Assembly (NCBI GenBank): GCA_015680685.1
Contig: MNCI01023815.1
Coordinates: forward strand, 671,376-729,408
Direction: 5' to 3'
Source: Gnetum montanum
Lineage: Eukaryota; Streptophyta; Gnetopsida; Gnetales; Gnetaceae
DNA length: 58,033 nucleotides
Shown here one piece after another: positions 46,561 to 57,202 of the stretch. Each line of letters begins with the position of its first letter. Position 1 is the stretch's first letter. The notes below the pieces were generated by a model. The model was not told where the DNA came from. It saw only the letters and a list, made by a program, of their open reading frames with translations, and searched no databases. The position numbers and the translations under genes were made by a program.

Positions 46561-47958
46561 GGCCATCTCCCCCATGACTAAGTTGAAAGGATGAGATCCA
46601 AAAAATGGAATTTGGTTGTTCATCCATCAAGGTGGTAGTTGCACTAGCCTATCTTGGTTCAAGGAAAGGTTTTACTTGTTGGATGTTGACCAACTACTTT
46701 TTATTTGGGCTTTTAGGTTTGTAGATTAGCATGGCCCTAGAGAAAAAGGTTTGATCAATTATATAAGGTCCCTCTCACAATGTTTGAAATTTTGCCTTCT
46801 AGGGAACATGTCTGGGGTTCTAATAGAGGACCTTATCTCCTGGTTGAAGTTTCACGTTTCATATTCTTAGGTCATGACATTGCTTTCTTAATGCCTTATG
46901 CACCTCATTCAAAGATAGGGACACTAATTAATTTTCATGTATCACATTCAAGTTGATCAATCTTTCTTTCTATGCTAGACTTAGGTTAAGATTCAAATCA
47001 CAGGCTGTTAAGAGTGTATGAAGCTCAAATTGAATCGAGAGTGTTGAAAGTTCTCTGTACACCAACTCGTAGGGAGAGTAGCTAACAGAAAGTTTCCATG
47101 TTAAATGGTAAGCTGAGAGGGAATTGTTAAGTTTTGTACTCTAATCTTTCCTATATTAGCTAATGGTCTATGTCAGTATTTTTGTGATCTCCCAGTTAGT
47201 TACTTCTACTTGATTATTGGCTTGTGGTGGTAGGATCTTGTTAATTTATGTTCAACCCTTAAGAATTGTGTTAACTTTCTAAAAGTGGCACCCATTAAAT
47301 GAGTTTCATTATCTAAAATTATTGAATGTGGCATCCCAAACCTATTTACAATATTTTGTCATACAAATCTAGTAGCAGTGAACAATGTACAATTAGTAAC
47401 AGCTACTACTTTTGCCCATTTTATGCAGTAGTCAACTACTATGATAATATATGCCTTTTTGTTGGACATGGGTGCAATGGGACCCATGAAGTCAACACCC
47501 CATATGTCAAAAGGTTTCAGTGGTTGAATCCATTGTTGAGGACCTTCCATGTGAGCAGTCATCCCCCTGTCTCATTGACAACGTTTACAAGATCGGACAA
47601 ACTAGTGGACATCATTGAAGATTGTAGGCCAATAGTATCTTACCATCAAGATTTTTATGGTCATGCATCTCCTTGCATAGTGGCCTCTACAAGGCCCTTC
47701 GTGAGCATCTTTGAGAATGCACACTTGATCTTTGTCAAGGAGACATCAACAAATCAAGCCATTGACGCACACCTTGTAGAGGTGTCCATTAATTTTCATG
47801 AAGTATTTGGCCTAATGAAGAAAATGTTGCCTCTTTCTAAATTCAAAATATTGTGGCATCTCTTGGGTAAGAAGATAAGTGAGGATGCTATTATACCATG
47901 TTGTTTCTATAGGCGTTTGTTCATTTATTGCTCCTATAAAGAGGAGTTAATCTAGAAA
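46561..47958 (-). pseudogene. pol: Integrase of element H, catalytic triad retained
   Basis: Read right to left. First Asp in GVDFMGP within the open block 47562-47359. Second Asp in LDNETH near 47.31 kb. Glu in QVEVTN near 47.22 kb. The C-terminal domain runs to about 46.57 kb (block K-L-V-N-I-Q type near 46.69). The frame changes between the core parts, but all three catalytic residues are present. The 209-codon open frame on the opposite strand (47326-47955) is the longest in the window and is only the antisense reading of this domain. Confidence 0.85.
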
Positions 47959-49280
47959 CTAATCAAAGAGTGGGCTTTCCACCTCTTTATTATCCCATCT
48001 TAAGCAAGGGGGATGGTCAATGACCACATTCTCGATCCCTTTTTCATCAACCATCATGAGATTGAATTTCTGCAAGATCACAAGCCATCGTATGACACAA
48101 GGACTCACTATTGGCTTATTCATGAGGAAGAAAATTGCACTGTGGTCCATGTGCATAAATACTTTGTAACCAAGAACATACTGCATGAACACTTTAAGAG
48201 CATACACCACTGCCATTAGTTTCTTTTCTGTGGTGGTGTAATTTAACTGTGCTCTCACAATGCTTTGGCTCATGCAGTGGATATAGTATGGGTGTTTTTT
48301 ATCAGCCATCTATGTGAGCACTACTCCCAAGGCATAGTTAGATGCATCCATCATGATGTGGAAGGGTCTAGACCAATATGGTGCTTGTAGGATTGGTGTT
48401 TCTATGAGTTTTTCATTTAACTATTGAAATTCATGTTCACATTCCTTGGTCCACATGAAAGGTGCATCTTTCTTTGTAAGTTCTACCAATAGTTTTACAA
48501 TCTTAGAGAAATTCTCTATTAATTACCGGTAGTAGCCAATGTATCTAAGAAATGACTGAACATCTTTAACTGTCTCTAGTTGATGTGTTATTCCCTGGAT
48601 GATCCTTATCTTTCATGGGTCTACCTCAATCCCTGCTTGAGTGATTCTATGCCCTAGTACAATGCCTTATTGGATCATGAGATGGCTCTTTTGCCAGTTG
48701 AGTCATAAATTTGTTTCTGCACATCTCTTTAGTACTTGCTCAAGGTGGTCCAAAGCTTGCTCAAATGTAGCTCCATAGGTGGAAAAGTCATCCATGAAGA
48801 CTTTCACACCATTACCGATCTGCTATTGGAAAATACTAAGGACCAGGTGTTGAAATGTTGTAGGGGCATTGCATAGATGAAATGACATCTTACAATATGC
48901 AAAAGTTCCCCAAGGACTCGTGAATGTTGTCTTGGCTTAATATTCTAGCACATTTTAGATTTGGTTATAGCCACTATAACCATCCAAGAAGCTATAATAA
49001 CAATGACTAGATATGGTGTCCAACACTTGATCCACAAATGGTAATGGAAAATGATCTTTAAATGTTGCCATATTTAATAGCCTAAAGTTGATATAGACCC
49101 ACCATTTTCCACCCTTCTTTGGCACAATTACGAGTGGACTAATCCACTCACTATCTATGATGGGATAGATGAACCATGCCTTGAGAAGTTTTTCAATTTC
49201 CTCCTTGATGATCTACTTCAATTTTGGATTTATTAGCTTCTATGGCTACCTTCTAGGCTTCATGGTCGGGTCAGTGTAAA
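47959..49280 (-). pseudogene. pol: RT and RNase H of element H, active sites retained
   Basis: RNase H open block 48309-47959 has LNYTTTEKKLMAVVYAL and FMHMDHSAIFFL; upstream MDASNYALG near 48.34 kb completes the Asp-Glu-Asp set. RT active site FMDDFST near 48.79 kb is intact, with KVFMDDF context; LGHRI near 48.64 kb begins the connection; N-terminal RT blocks lie near 49.0-49.2 kb. The pattern is Athila-like. Together with the integrase this is the least decayed pol in the window, although stops (CAG to TAG types) still break it. Confidence 0.87.
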
Positions 49281-50260
49281 TGCAATGCTGGCATATCCTT
49301 GGATTGATTCCTATTAGCGTAGGATATAACCAAGTAAAGGTTGTTGGCCATTTGTTAACCACCTTTAACAACTTTTCTTTTTATTCAACAATGAGTTTGG
49401 CATTAATTATGACCAATTTACCATTGTTTAAGAATGCATATTCGATGTTAACTGGTAAAGTTTTTAGCTCTAGGGGCTCCTTCTTGAAGTTATCAAGGAT
49501 TTTCTACTCTCCCCAATAGGTATCATCATCTTCATTAGAGAGTTGGAAATGAACTTATTCAAGTTTATCCATGCCTCCAACATAAGCACATGTTAAGCTC
49601 TCAATTGGTTCCATGCATAATGTGCTACTATCTAAGTCAGTTATTAGCCACTAGGTGTCTTCTTATTTTGTGGCTGCTGCATACAGAAACTTTCAAATGT
49701 TTATTTATTATGCACACTAATTGCATCCTTTAATGTATGTACTTTTGATGGACCAAATATTTTGCATGCAGTTGCACCCATTATCGCTATATATGATGCA
49801 TGGAATATGCTTCTTCTCTATTCTACCCGATTCATTTTCTTTGGAGATTTCCAAAGAGAGATCCCTTATGCCCATACTTGCATTGACCGTGTTTAACCAA
49901 CCTCTTTCCATAATGATGGGGAAATCACTTTTGTAGTTTTTAACCTTGATCACCAAAAAATTAGTAGGATAGGACCACCCACAAACTATGATCACAATGT
50001 CCTCTACTAGTTACAAAGAAACAATAATTGACTGATCTACCAATTCTAGATAGATGTTTCTCTTCCTAAGAGGTGGTAGGTTCTAGGCCTTGTACATGTC
50101 ATGGAAAATGATATTAACTCTAGAACTAGAGTCAAGAAGAGCCTTACATGGCTCATTTCTAGCAATTTGTAGGTAAATAAGTGGACTTCTTAGGTTAGAT
50201 CTTTTTGTGAAAAGATTACCAACCTTGACCTAGTCAGAAATAGCATGAGTTAGCATCACA
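49281..50260 (-). pseudogene. pol: Protease and linker of element H
   Basis: Minus strand: active-site motif near 50145-50120 reads LLDSSSRVNII: Asp is kept, but the Gly of D-S-G is Ser. Then SIIVSL, the open block 49995-49717 (IIVCGWSYPTNFLVIKVK, then RGWLNTVNASMGIRDL, then HIPCIIYSDNGCNC), and the linker to RT at 49.3-49.7 kb. It is the only protease copy here with its Asp in place. The uninterrupted order of this region proves the insertion points of LTR A and insertion L in K. Confidence 0.8.
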
Positions 50261-51797
50261 GTGTGAATCCAAGGTGGCAATTGGTTTGAAGGACACTCAA
50301 AGGTATTTGAGGTAGAGGATGAGGGTATTGGAGATGTAGAACAATTAGTTGGACTAGGTTGTGAGGGATGGAGAGGACTATTGGATCAAAAGTAGGGTCT
50401 TTTTCTGGATCAATTGTCTAAACTGCTTAATTGGAAAGCTAGTTGTGAATGTACAACCCTCGTAGCATTTCATTGTTGCAACTATGGAGGAATCTCACTT
50501 TGCATGGATGGAGTAGGAGGCTACTAGGTTAAAGGTGAAGGTGTGTGTGCAGATGAATGCAAAGGGTGGTATGAATATGGGTTTTCTCCTTGAGTAGATG
50601 ATGAATATGTTCAGTGGTACTCTTAAGGATAATAGTGATGTTAAAATGAGGTATGACTTGCAGAACTTTTTAGAGAGATAGGTTGCTGAACATAGTGCCT
50701 GTATGGATTTGGTCGCCTATAAGGGTATTACTACCTTAGCAGTGGCATTCCCCATGATTTTGGTTGGTACCAGTATTGGTATTTTTCATAAGGTTGTGAA
50801 GGAGCTCCACTTGGATAGTAAGCTTGTTGTTGCTAGTGGAACTGCCTTGGATTACCTTGAGGATAAGGCAATCGTCTAGGTGCTTGCCTATGTGCTAGTC
50901 AAGGATTCAATGCATACATCCTAGACACTTTAAGTGTGATACCATAGGGCAACAACCCTTTGGATGTTCATATTAACAAATGTTACAATCAATTTGATCA
51001 TCAAAGTTGGTTTCCACAACTTCCTCTACAACTGCAGCTTTGCCCTTACCTATTTGGTAGGCACTTTAGCTTTTTTTCATGTCCTACAATTATAATCACT
51101 ATTTTTCTCTTTGGATTCTTCAATGATACTCATAATAGTTTGAAATTTTTTATCCAAAGAATTCCATAATTTATCAACCTTTACAGACATATTAGAAATG
51201 GATTTTTGGATGGGCAAGTTTTTCCTGTTCACCACTTCATCAAGTGGTGACTCCTCATCACAAAATCAAACCTTCTATTTTCTTATGGAAGGGTCCCTAT
51301 TATACTCTTCTACACTTTCCTTTTTTTCATAGCTCACCATCTTCTTTTGCTACCTACTCAATCAGCTTTTGGATCTAATAAGCTCTTAGTTCAAACAATC
51401 TCCCTTGGGCATACATCCCAAGAGTTCTTCTAGTTTCTACTATGAGCCCATATATGATGTGGAAAAGTTGTTTCCTCTAAGAATAACCATGGCTAGGGCA
51501 TTGGTGTAAGAGTGAATAGTATCTACCCATGGAGGCATCCAAGGGTTCATGTGTTCCCTGTTTCCAGCCTTGGATTTGCTTTCTCAGATTAGACACTTTG
51601 GAGCACATCTAGTATTTATCATTAAATAGCTCTAACATGGTATTCCATTGGTGAATGGATTCTAGTTCCAATGTCTGGTACTAGCTTTTAGCTTCCTTGA
51701 TGAGTGTCCTAGGGAAGAGCTTGAGTTTCTACCATTCATTTTCTATGTTTTATAAGGAACAAGCATCATGGAAAGCTTGTAGATGTGTCTCAAAGAC
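50261..51797 (-). pseudogene. gag: Gag of element H, N-terminal part missing
   Basis: Read right to left: capsid core beginning abruptly near 51797 (E-T-H-L-Q-A-F-H-D-A), block K-L-K-L-F-P-R-T near 51.71 kb, L-G-M-Y-A-Q-G near 51.41, a Glu/Lys helix region to 51.17, the zinc knuckle near 50990-50945 reading CNIC-stop-YEHPKGCC (TAA for the Gln codon), then a Gln/Tyr/Pro-rich tail. Everything before the core, plus PBS and 5' LTR, is absent because of the junction with D. Confidence 0.78.
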
Positions 51798-54062
51798 CAA
51801 GAAAGAATGGATCCAGTGGTGTTATGGAGTGAACCATAAAGAGTACAATGCCCTAAGCAAAGTGGAGCAAGTGTACTTCAAAATTATGATCTATTACTTT
51901 AATTTAATGATGAGGTCAAGTAAGGTCATAGCCTTCTCCACTAGGGCATGTGTGACTCTAAGTAAGAAATTTCTAGTTAACCTACCGCAACTCATCTTCC
52001 TTAAGATAGAAAAAAATTTTAAGGAGAATGAGAAGAGTAGGAAGATACTTCCCTTCTCATACTTGATAAAAAAAACTATGCAATAGGGGAGGAGTAGCTT
52101 GCTATTCCAATGATGTGATCCACCATGCTCCTTCCACATCATGGCATGAGATGGTAAAAGATAATACTATTTCCAAGCTTCAATAAGAGGAACTACCACC
52201 ACCTATAGCACCAAAGATAATACCAAAGATGCTTGTAGCTTTTGTACACCTTAGGAAACTTAGGGAGAAATAGCTATAATAACAACAAGCCTTTAGAGGT
52301 GATGGTAAACCCTTGATGTATCATCTAGCCATAAGCCATTTGAACAAGGTCATAAGGACCATCAACTAGTTGGACAGTAAGATGATGTCATTATTCTCAG
52401 CACCAAGAAACTAGATACTTGCTTGATCTAATCCTAATTCCATAGAGGTAACTATGTCCATTCCAATATAAGAATTTTTAAAATTTTTAGGAATGCAATA
52501 ACCTTCTTTATAATGTTGGAAGAAGGTGAAAAGGTGATGGTCCTAGTCATGCTATACAAGAGATAAGAGTTAGTGGTAGAGGTGCTAGAAAACCATGTTG
52601 GAGAAGCTCTAAATGCTCCTAGTACATCTATTCTTGATATTACTACTATGATATATATACATGCATCAACAGGAGTAGGAAGTGGAAGGATGAGCATTGC
52701 ACAACCTGAGAAAATGTTGGAATGACCAGTGAGAGCTAGGCAACCACTTCTAGAGATCTTTGATCTTCCAGAAGACATATCAACAACCTAGTTACAGCTA
52801 CTAGAGATGTGGGGCAAGTTATTAATTACCAAAGCATAACTTGAGGTGGCCACTTCTAGCAATCAACGATTGACCATCAAGGTTGCAAAATTGAGGGCCC
52901 CTCTCTTTGATCCTATCATTCTTAGGCCTAGGATGATAAGAAATGAAGCTTTTTAGTAGCTTCAATAGAAATACTAGGAGACCAAGACTGCTAAGGAGAT
53001 GACGATTTTTAATTTGTCATTGTTAGAAGCAATGGCAAATAACATCGACAGTGACCTTCATTAAGTTCACAAAAAAAACTTGATGCTAATCCATAATAAC
53101 CATCACCTTTAGAATGTTAAGTAGCAAAAGGATCAAATGATAGAATATATTTGCTAGTAATAGGAATAGCTTTTCAATTTAAACTTGAATATGAGGAGGT
53201 TGGCTATAGAGAACAAAAATTTCTTGATGGAAGAGGTTTGGACCCTTCGCCAGAAGAGTGCTATTGAGATTACTACTGAGAAAAATGAAGCCTTGAAATA
53301 TGAATGAGTGAAGAACCACTATGGGAGCTAGGTCAAAATACTTAAGAAGGTTAACAAGAAAGAAATCAAGTTGGCTAAGATGAAGGTGATTCAGATGATT
53401 AGATAATTCCATTAGAGAGGTGATGTATGGTAGTCCATCTTCAATGGACTTAATGCATATAGCTAAGAAAAAATTTACCTAATGGGGTTAAAAATTGATG
53501 AGATAATTAAGTATATGAAGTTTGCCAACCTCCATTATGAAAACTTGAAAATGTTGACCATGGGGAGGCCTAAGACAAAACAAGAGAATATGTGGCTAAC
53601 TCTTACCTTCTTTATGAGGTAGAGTTCAAGCTTCATAAGGAGACCAAAAAAACCTTGGAAGTGATCAATGCAAAGCTTGAAGTTCCTAGAAGCAAGTTTA
53701 CAGATCAATGATCTATTGTTGACAACTTGGCCATAAAAATAAGTGACTAAAAGAAATTATAGAACCTTGTCCATATGTTCAACATTGAACGTAAATAATT
53801 CGTAGCCTAGTTTATAAAATGAAGGAGATGTTTCCATCACTACCATTATTGTGGAATATTTTAGCACAAGCACATCTAGTTGAAATAGCCTAGACTATCT
53901 ATGATTCACACAGGAAAGAAGAGAAGATGAAGGTACTCTTGAATGTCTTCTAATTTTTGGCAGCAGTAGAAGTAGTGATATGATAGCCTTAATCACGAAT
54001 AGGGTTATGACATAATGAAGGATCCTCCATGCCATAAAAACCTTCACCTTCAAGCATGGTGT
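51798..54062 (+). pseudogene. Extra 3' ORF fragment of element D (N-terminal part deleted)
   Basis: Begins mid-domain at KTKKEWIQWCYGVNHKEY, matching KKEWV-x-RCYGVDYEE of G. The open block to 52086 contains YYFNLMMRSSKVIAF and ILPFSYLIKK, the end of the globular domain. From about 52.76 kb to 53.7 kb the frame is Leu/Lys/Glu-rich, the predicted coiled coil (IFDLPED near 52.76, then LRAPLFDP near 52.89). The tail ends near 54.06 kb. Third copy of this ORF in the window. Upstream coding and the internal promoter were lost at the junction with H. Confidence 0.75.
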
Positions 54063-54292
54063 GAAGACTTCATTTCAACCACCATTATTTGGTTGGGAGA
54101 TTGCCAAATTTTGTAATAATAAGTCCAACATTCTAAACTGTACAATCCTTTTTTATAAATGTAGGACTTAGATTTAGTTACTTAGTTAGTTAGTTAATTA
54201 ATAAAGTTCCATACTTCTCCAAATTTTGTAAGAAATTCAATCCCATTTTTATTCACTCAAGGATAAGTTTTTAGTCAATCATGGAGGTAAGA
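54063..54292 (+). other. 3' UTR and polypurine tract of element D
   Basis: Contains TCCAAATTTTGTAAGAAATT and CTCAAGGATAAGTTTTTAGT, the family's 3' UTR block, then the purine-rich ATGGAGGTAAGA immediately before the LTR. Confidence 0.7.
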
Positions 54293-55150
54293 TGAAATGT
54301 TAATAAGGCAACTACATTGATGCAGCCCTATCAATTCATCCTCATCAATGGATCTCAAGATGCATTGGTGCTTGTGCATCAATGCTAATGTAGTCACTTC
54401 CAATATAAATGCACATACCTATTACACGTATGGCACCATTTGATCATTACCTTGGCTAGACTCTTGTAGTTTCTATCTGTAGAAGTTAGTAAAATTTTCC
54501 CTCTAAGTGTCCATAGTATGGATTGAAGTGATTGTATGGCATTTTATTCAAGTGCAATATGTACCTGAACATAGTTGTAGGAACAATAATAAAATCAAGA
54601 TTTCTTCCATCCATTGCAGCACTTGGATTAGTTTAACTTTACTTTCTATCAATTTACTTTGAATGAAAATTAATTTCTTGTTATTAAATATTTAATATTA
54701 TAATTTATAATTAATGTGAGTATGACCACTTTGAGTGTGATTTATTACACTTGTTAATCCTAGTAGTGGACCCTTGGTACACCTAATAATAGACACTTGG
54801 TAACTGAGTAGTATTAATATACATTAAAGATATGTAAAGAAAGTGAAAACACATTTAGGATAATTTAATTAATTGATTATTTAATTTAAATATTAAACCT
54901 TCTTTTATTTAATTATTTTGCAAAAACCAAAAATAATAAAAAGTTATAAAAATAAATATCTTACTTCTCAATCACATTTAACCATACAAACAAGCTAATA
55001 CAAGTGCTGATTGTGAAGACAATGACTAGTAACAATGTCTTTCACCATCTAAGAATATAGGGCATTTAGGTAAAATGTAGTCCACAAAATTTGATCAGAT
55101 CACATGTACACACTAGTGATTCATATGGTTGGGTGTAGGGCTACTTATCA
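54293..55150 (+). repeat. 3' LTR of element D
   Basis: Starts TGAAATGTTAATAAGG, ends GGGCTACTTATCA. TATAAAT at 54404-54410. Pairs with 13538-14392. Followed by K gag on the minus strand. Confidence 0.88.
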
Positions 55151-56735
55151 AAAGATTTTTCTCTATACCACTTCATCTAGTGTTACTTCCTCCTCAAGAT
55201 CATAGAAATGTACTTTCTTTTTCAAATGAAGGGATTTCTATTGTGCTCCTCTACACTTTGTCTTTTTTTGAGTTCTCCTTCTTCCTTGGCCACTTGATCA
55301 ATGAGCCTTTGGATTCGATGAGCCCTCATCTCTAACAATCTTCCTTGGGCATAAACCCCAAGAGTATCTCTAGTTTTATTTCTAAGTCCATCTACCATGT
55401 GGCAAAGCTATTCCCTTTGAGAGAAATCATGGCCTAAGCATCAGTGCAAAAGCAAGTAATAGCTACCTAGGGCTACATTAAGGGATTTATAATTACCTTG
55501 TTTCCATCCTTGGACTTGTTTTCTCAACTTGGACATCCTGAAGTACATTAGATATTTATCATTGAACAACTCCATCTTTGTACTTCATCTATGAATAGAT
55601 TCCAGCTTCAAGGAATGATATCAAATTTCAAATTTTTTTATAAGTGGCTTGGAAAATAGGTTGAGTTTCTACCCCTTATTTTTAATATTTTTTTTAAGAC
55701 AAAGGCATCATGGAAGTTTTGCAGATGATGTTGTAGATTAGCATTATATCCTCCTTAAAATTTAGAGATGTTTATATCAAGTCATTTGATTTGGCTATTA
55801 CTCTAATACATGGTAGAAATATGAATTTCTTTTGAAATATTTATCATGCTTCTCATAGTAAGCAGTGTCTTATCATAGTCATTATAATCATGGTAACCCT
55901 TACCGTGGTCATGTCTCCTATGATGTGGCCTAATATGTCATCTTTCCTAATGATGCTCTTTCTCTTCCTATTGTTATCTATGCTCTCTCCTACCATCTCT
56001 AAGATGGGGCCTTCTATCATCTTCATCTCAACCTCGATCATTTCTTCTTTGGTCTCAATCATGTTTTCTCTTATCAAAGTTTGATGATGAGAAGGATGGT
56101 AAAGGTGGGGGACTATGTGAGTGGTGTTAACTCATCCTTCTCCTTTGACCCCTTGGTTGTTCTCTTGGTAAATGGTTCAGAGACCTTGGCCTTGAGGTTC
56201 TTCAGGTTTTAGAACTAGTTCTCTCCTTACCCTAGTTATTTACCAAGGTTGATTGTAACCATTGATAAGTTGCATCATTAACCTTGGTATTAAGATTATC
56301 CTAATGGAAATTCTAGCTGTCCTTTTGTTGTTACAAAAATAATGAGATTGGGACTTATTTACCATTGCAGGCTTTGTGGCAGGCCTCCATGCATGTATCT
56401 TTTCTAAGTTGGGCCTCTTTTAGTTAATAATATTTGCAAAGATGCTCCTTCATTTGGTAGTATAGGGCTATTGGTTCAAGCCCCACTTTCATGAGAGCTA
56501 TCATGAACATGGAAGGAATAGAATGATCAAGAGGCAACATGACATTATTCTCCAAATCTCTCTAGCATAGCTTCTTATCCTAATGGAGGATGAAAGTGCA
56601 GTCTAGATAATAGGGATCTAGATGTGCATAGACCACCTTTAGTTATTGAGGAATCTCATCAACATCCTTTCAAGGTTCATCATATTGGTTAGAGTCATTA
56701 GCAGGTGATGAATCAATCCTATGAAAAGAAGACAT
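55151..56735 (-). pseudogene. gag: Gag N-terminal and core part of element K
   Basis: Start codon at 56735 (minus; M-S-S-F-H-R), as in E and G. The N-terminal domain runs to about 56.15 kb. An Arg/Asp/His-rich stretch and the block KSIIRKDDILGHIIGDM (open 56077-55853) correspond to D gag at 14.5 kb. The capsid core follows (LQNFHDAF near 55.71, LNLFSKPLIK near 55.66), ending in the Glu/Lys region near 55.2 kb where element D interrupts it. It continues at 13537. Strongly decayed. Confidence 0.78.
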
Positions 56736-56871
56736 CTTAGTTTGTCCTTATATCATGTGCCTTAATAAAATATTATTATTATTTTTCTAAGAGATGATTT
56801 GTTATATACTTTTACAATGACTTTGTATGATTTCACTATCTAAAAATACTTAATGTACTTAGCTAAAATGA

Positions 56872-56890
56872 GTCCTTGGCAACAACACTA
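56872..56890 (-). other. Primer binding site of element K, decayed
   Basis: The minus strand reads TAGTGTTGTTGCCAAGGAC next to the LTR end; the GTTGCC core of the tRNA-Asp complement is kept. Confidence 0.75.
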
Positions 56891-56891
56891 A

Positions 56892-57202
56892 TGATGAGTA
56901 GCGAGTATTCCCTACACCCAAGTATACAAATCACTAACATATACATGTGATCTAGTTGAATTTCATAAACTTCATTTACCTAAGTAGCCTATATCCTTAG
57001 ATGGTGAAAGATATGGTTACTAGTTGTTGTCTTCCTAATCCCACTTATGTTAATTTATTCATATGATTAAGTATAATTGAGGCATACAATATTTTTTTTA
57101 TATTTTTTATTATTTTCTTTTATCTTGTAGAATGATTAAATGAATGAAAAGTTTAAGTATTTAATTTAACTAATTAATTAATTAAACTATCCTAAACATG
57201 AA
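56892..57202 (-). repeat. 5' LTR of element K, 3' (U5) portion
   Basis: Plus strand TGATGAGTAGCGAG onward is the reverse complement of a D-type LTR end, running through the TTAATTAATTAATT tract. It is cut at 57202 by LTR B; the remaining U3-R part should lie beyond the window. Confidence 0.85.

Larger units (their letters stand above)
40501..51797 (-). mobile_element. Element H: minus-strand Athila-like retrotransposon, 5' end deleted
   Basis: Right to left: gag from about 51797 (start missing), protease, RT, RNase H, integrase, post-integrase tract with assembly gap, internal promoter, extra 3' ORF, PPT, 3' LTR (41388-40501). Left flank ATATG (40496-40500) should be the target duplication, but the right copy and the 5' LTR are absent. 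At about 51797 the sequence switches in mid-gag to the plus-strand 3' ORF of D. I infer one deletion removing H's 5' end and D's adjoining part. Confidence 0.85.
13538..55150 (+). mobile_element. Element D: Athila-like retrotransposon carrying E, G and H inside it
   Basis: LTRs of 855 bp (13538-14392) and 858 bp (54293-55150) belong to the same subfamily. Flanks are CAAGG on the left and AAAGA on the right (3 of 5 match, as expected for an old duplication), and the K gag homologues on each side join at this point. Own parts in order: PBS, gag (14430-14711 and 21391-22730), protease, RT/RNase H (to 25125), integrase (38422-39850), post-integrase tract (to 40500), 3' ORF fragment (about 51798-54062) and 3' LTR. 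The part between 40500 and the mid 3' ORF is missing. Confidence 0.85.
5840..57202 (-). mobile_element. Element K: outermost Athila-like retrotransposon, split by five insertions
   Basis: Read on the minus strand: 5' LTR end (57202-56892), PBS (56890-56872), gag start at 56735, gag to 55151, then after D gag continues 13537-12600, protease 12600-9456 (interrupted by L and A), RT/RNase H 8628-7261, integrase 7260-5840. Each interrupted join matches the uninterrupted order in elements G and H, which is the evidence that these pieces were once one copy. It is the most decayed element here. Its 3' LTR would lie left of the window or was lost at M. Confidence 0.8.

Noticed and set aside
47326-47955. 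Longest open frame in the window (209 codons, plus strand)
   Set aside because: It is the antisense reading of H integrase; the minus strand has DFMGP, DNETH and QVEVTN there.
51697-52086. A single 129-codon gene
   Set aside because: The first third lies over H gag read on the wrong strand; only from about 51798 is it real coding (D extra ORF), so the open frame crosses a deletion junction.
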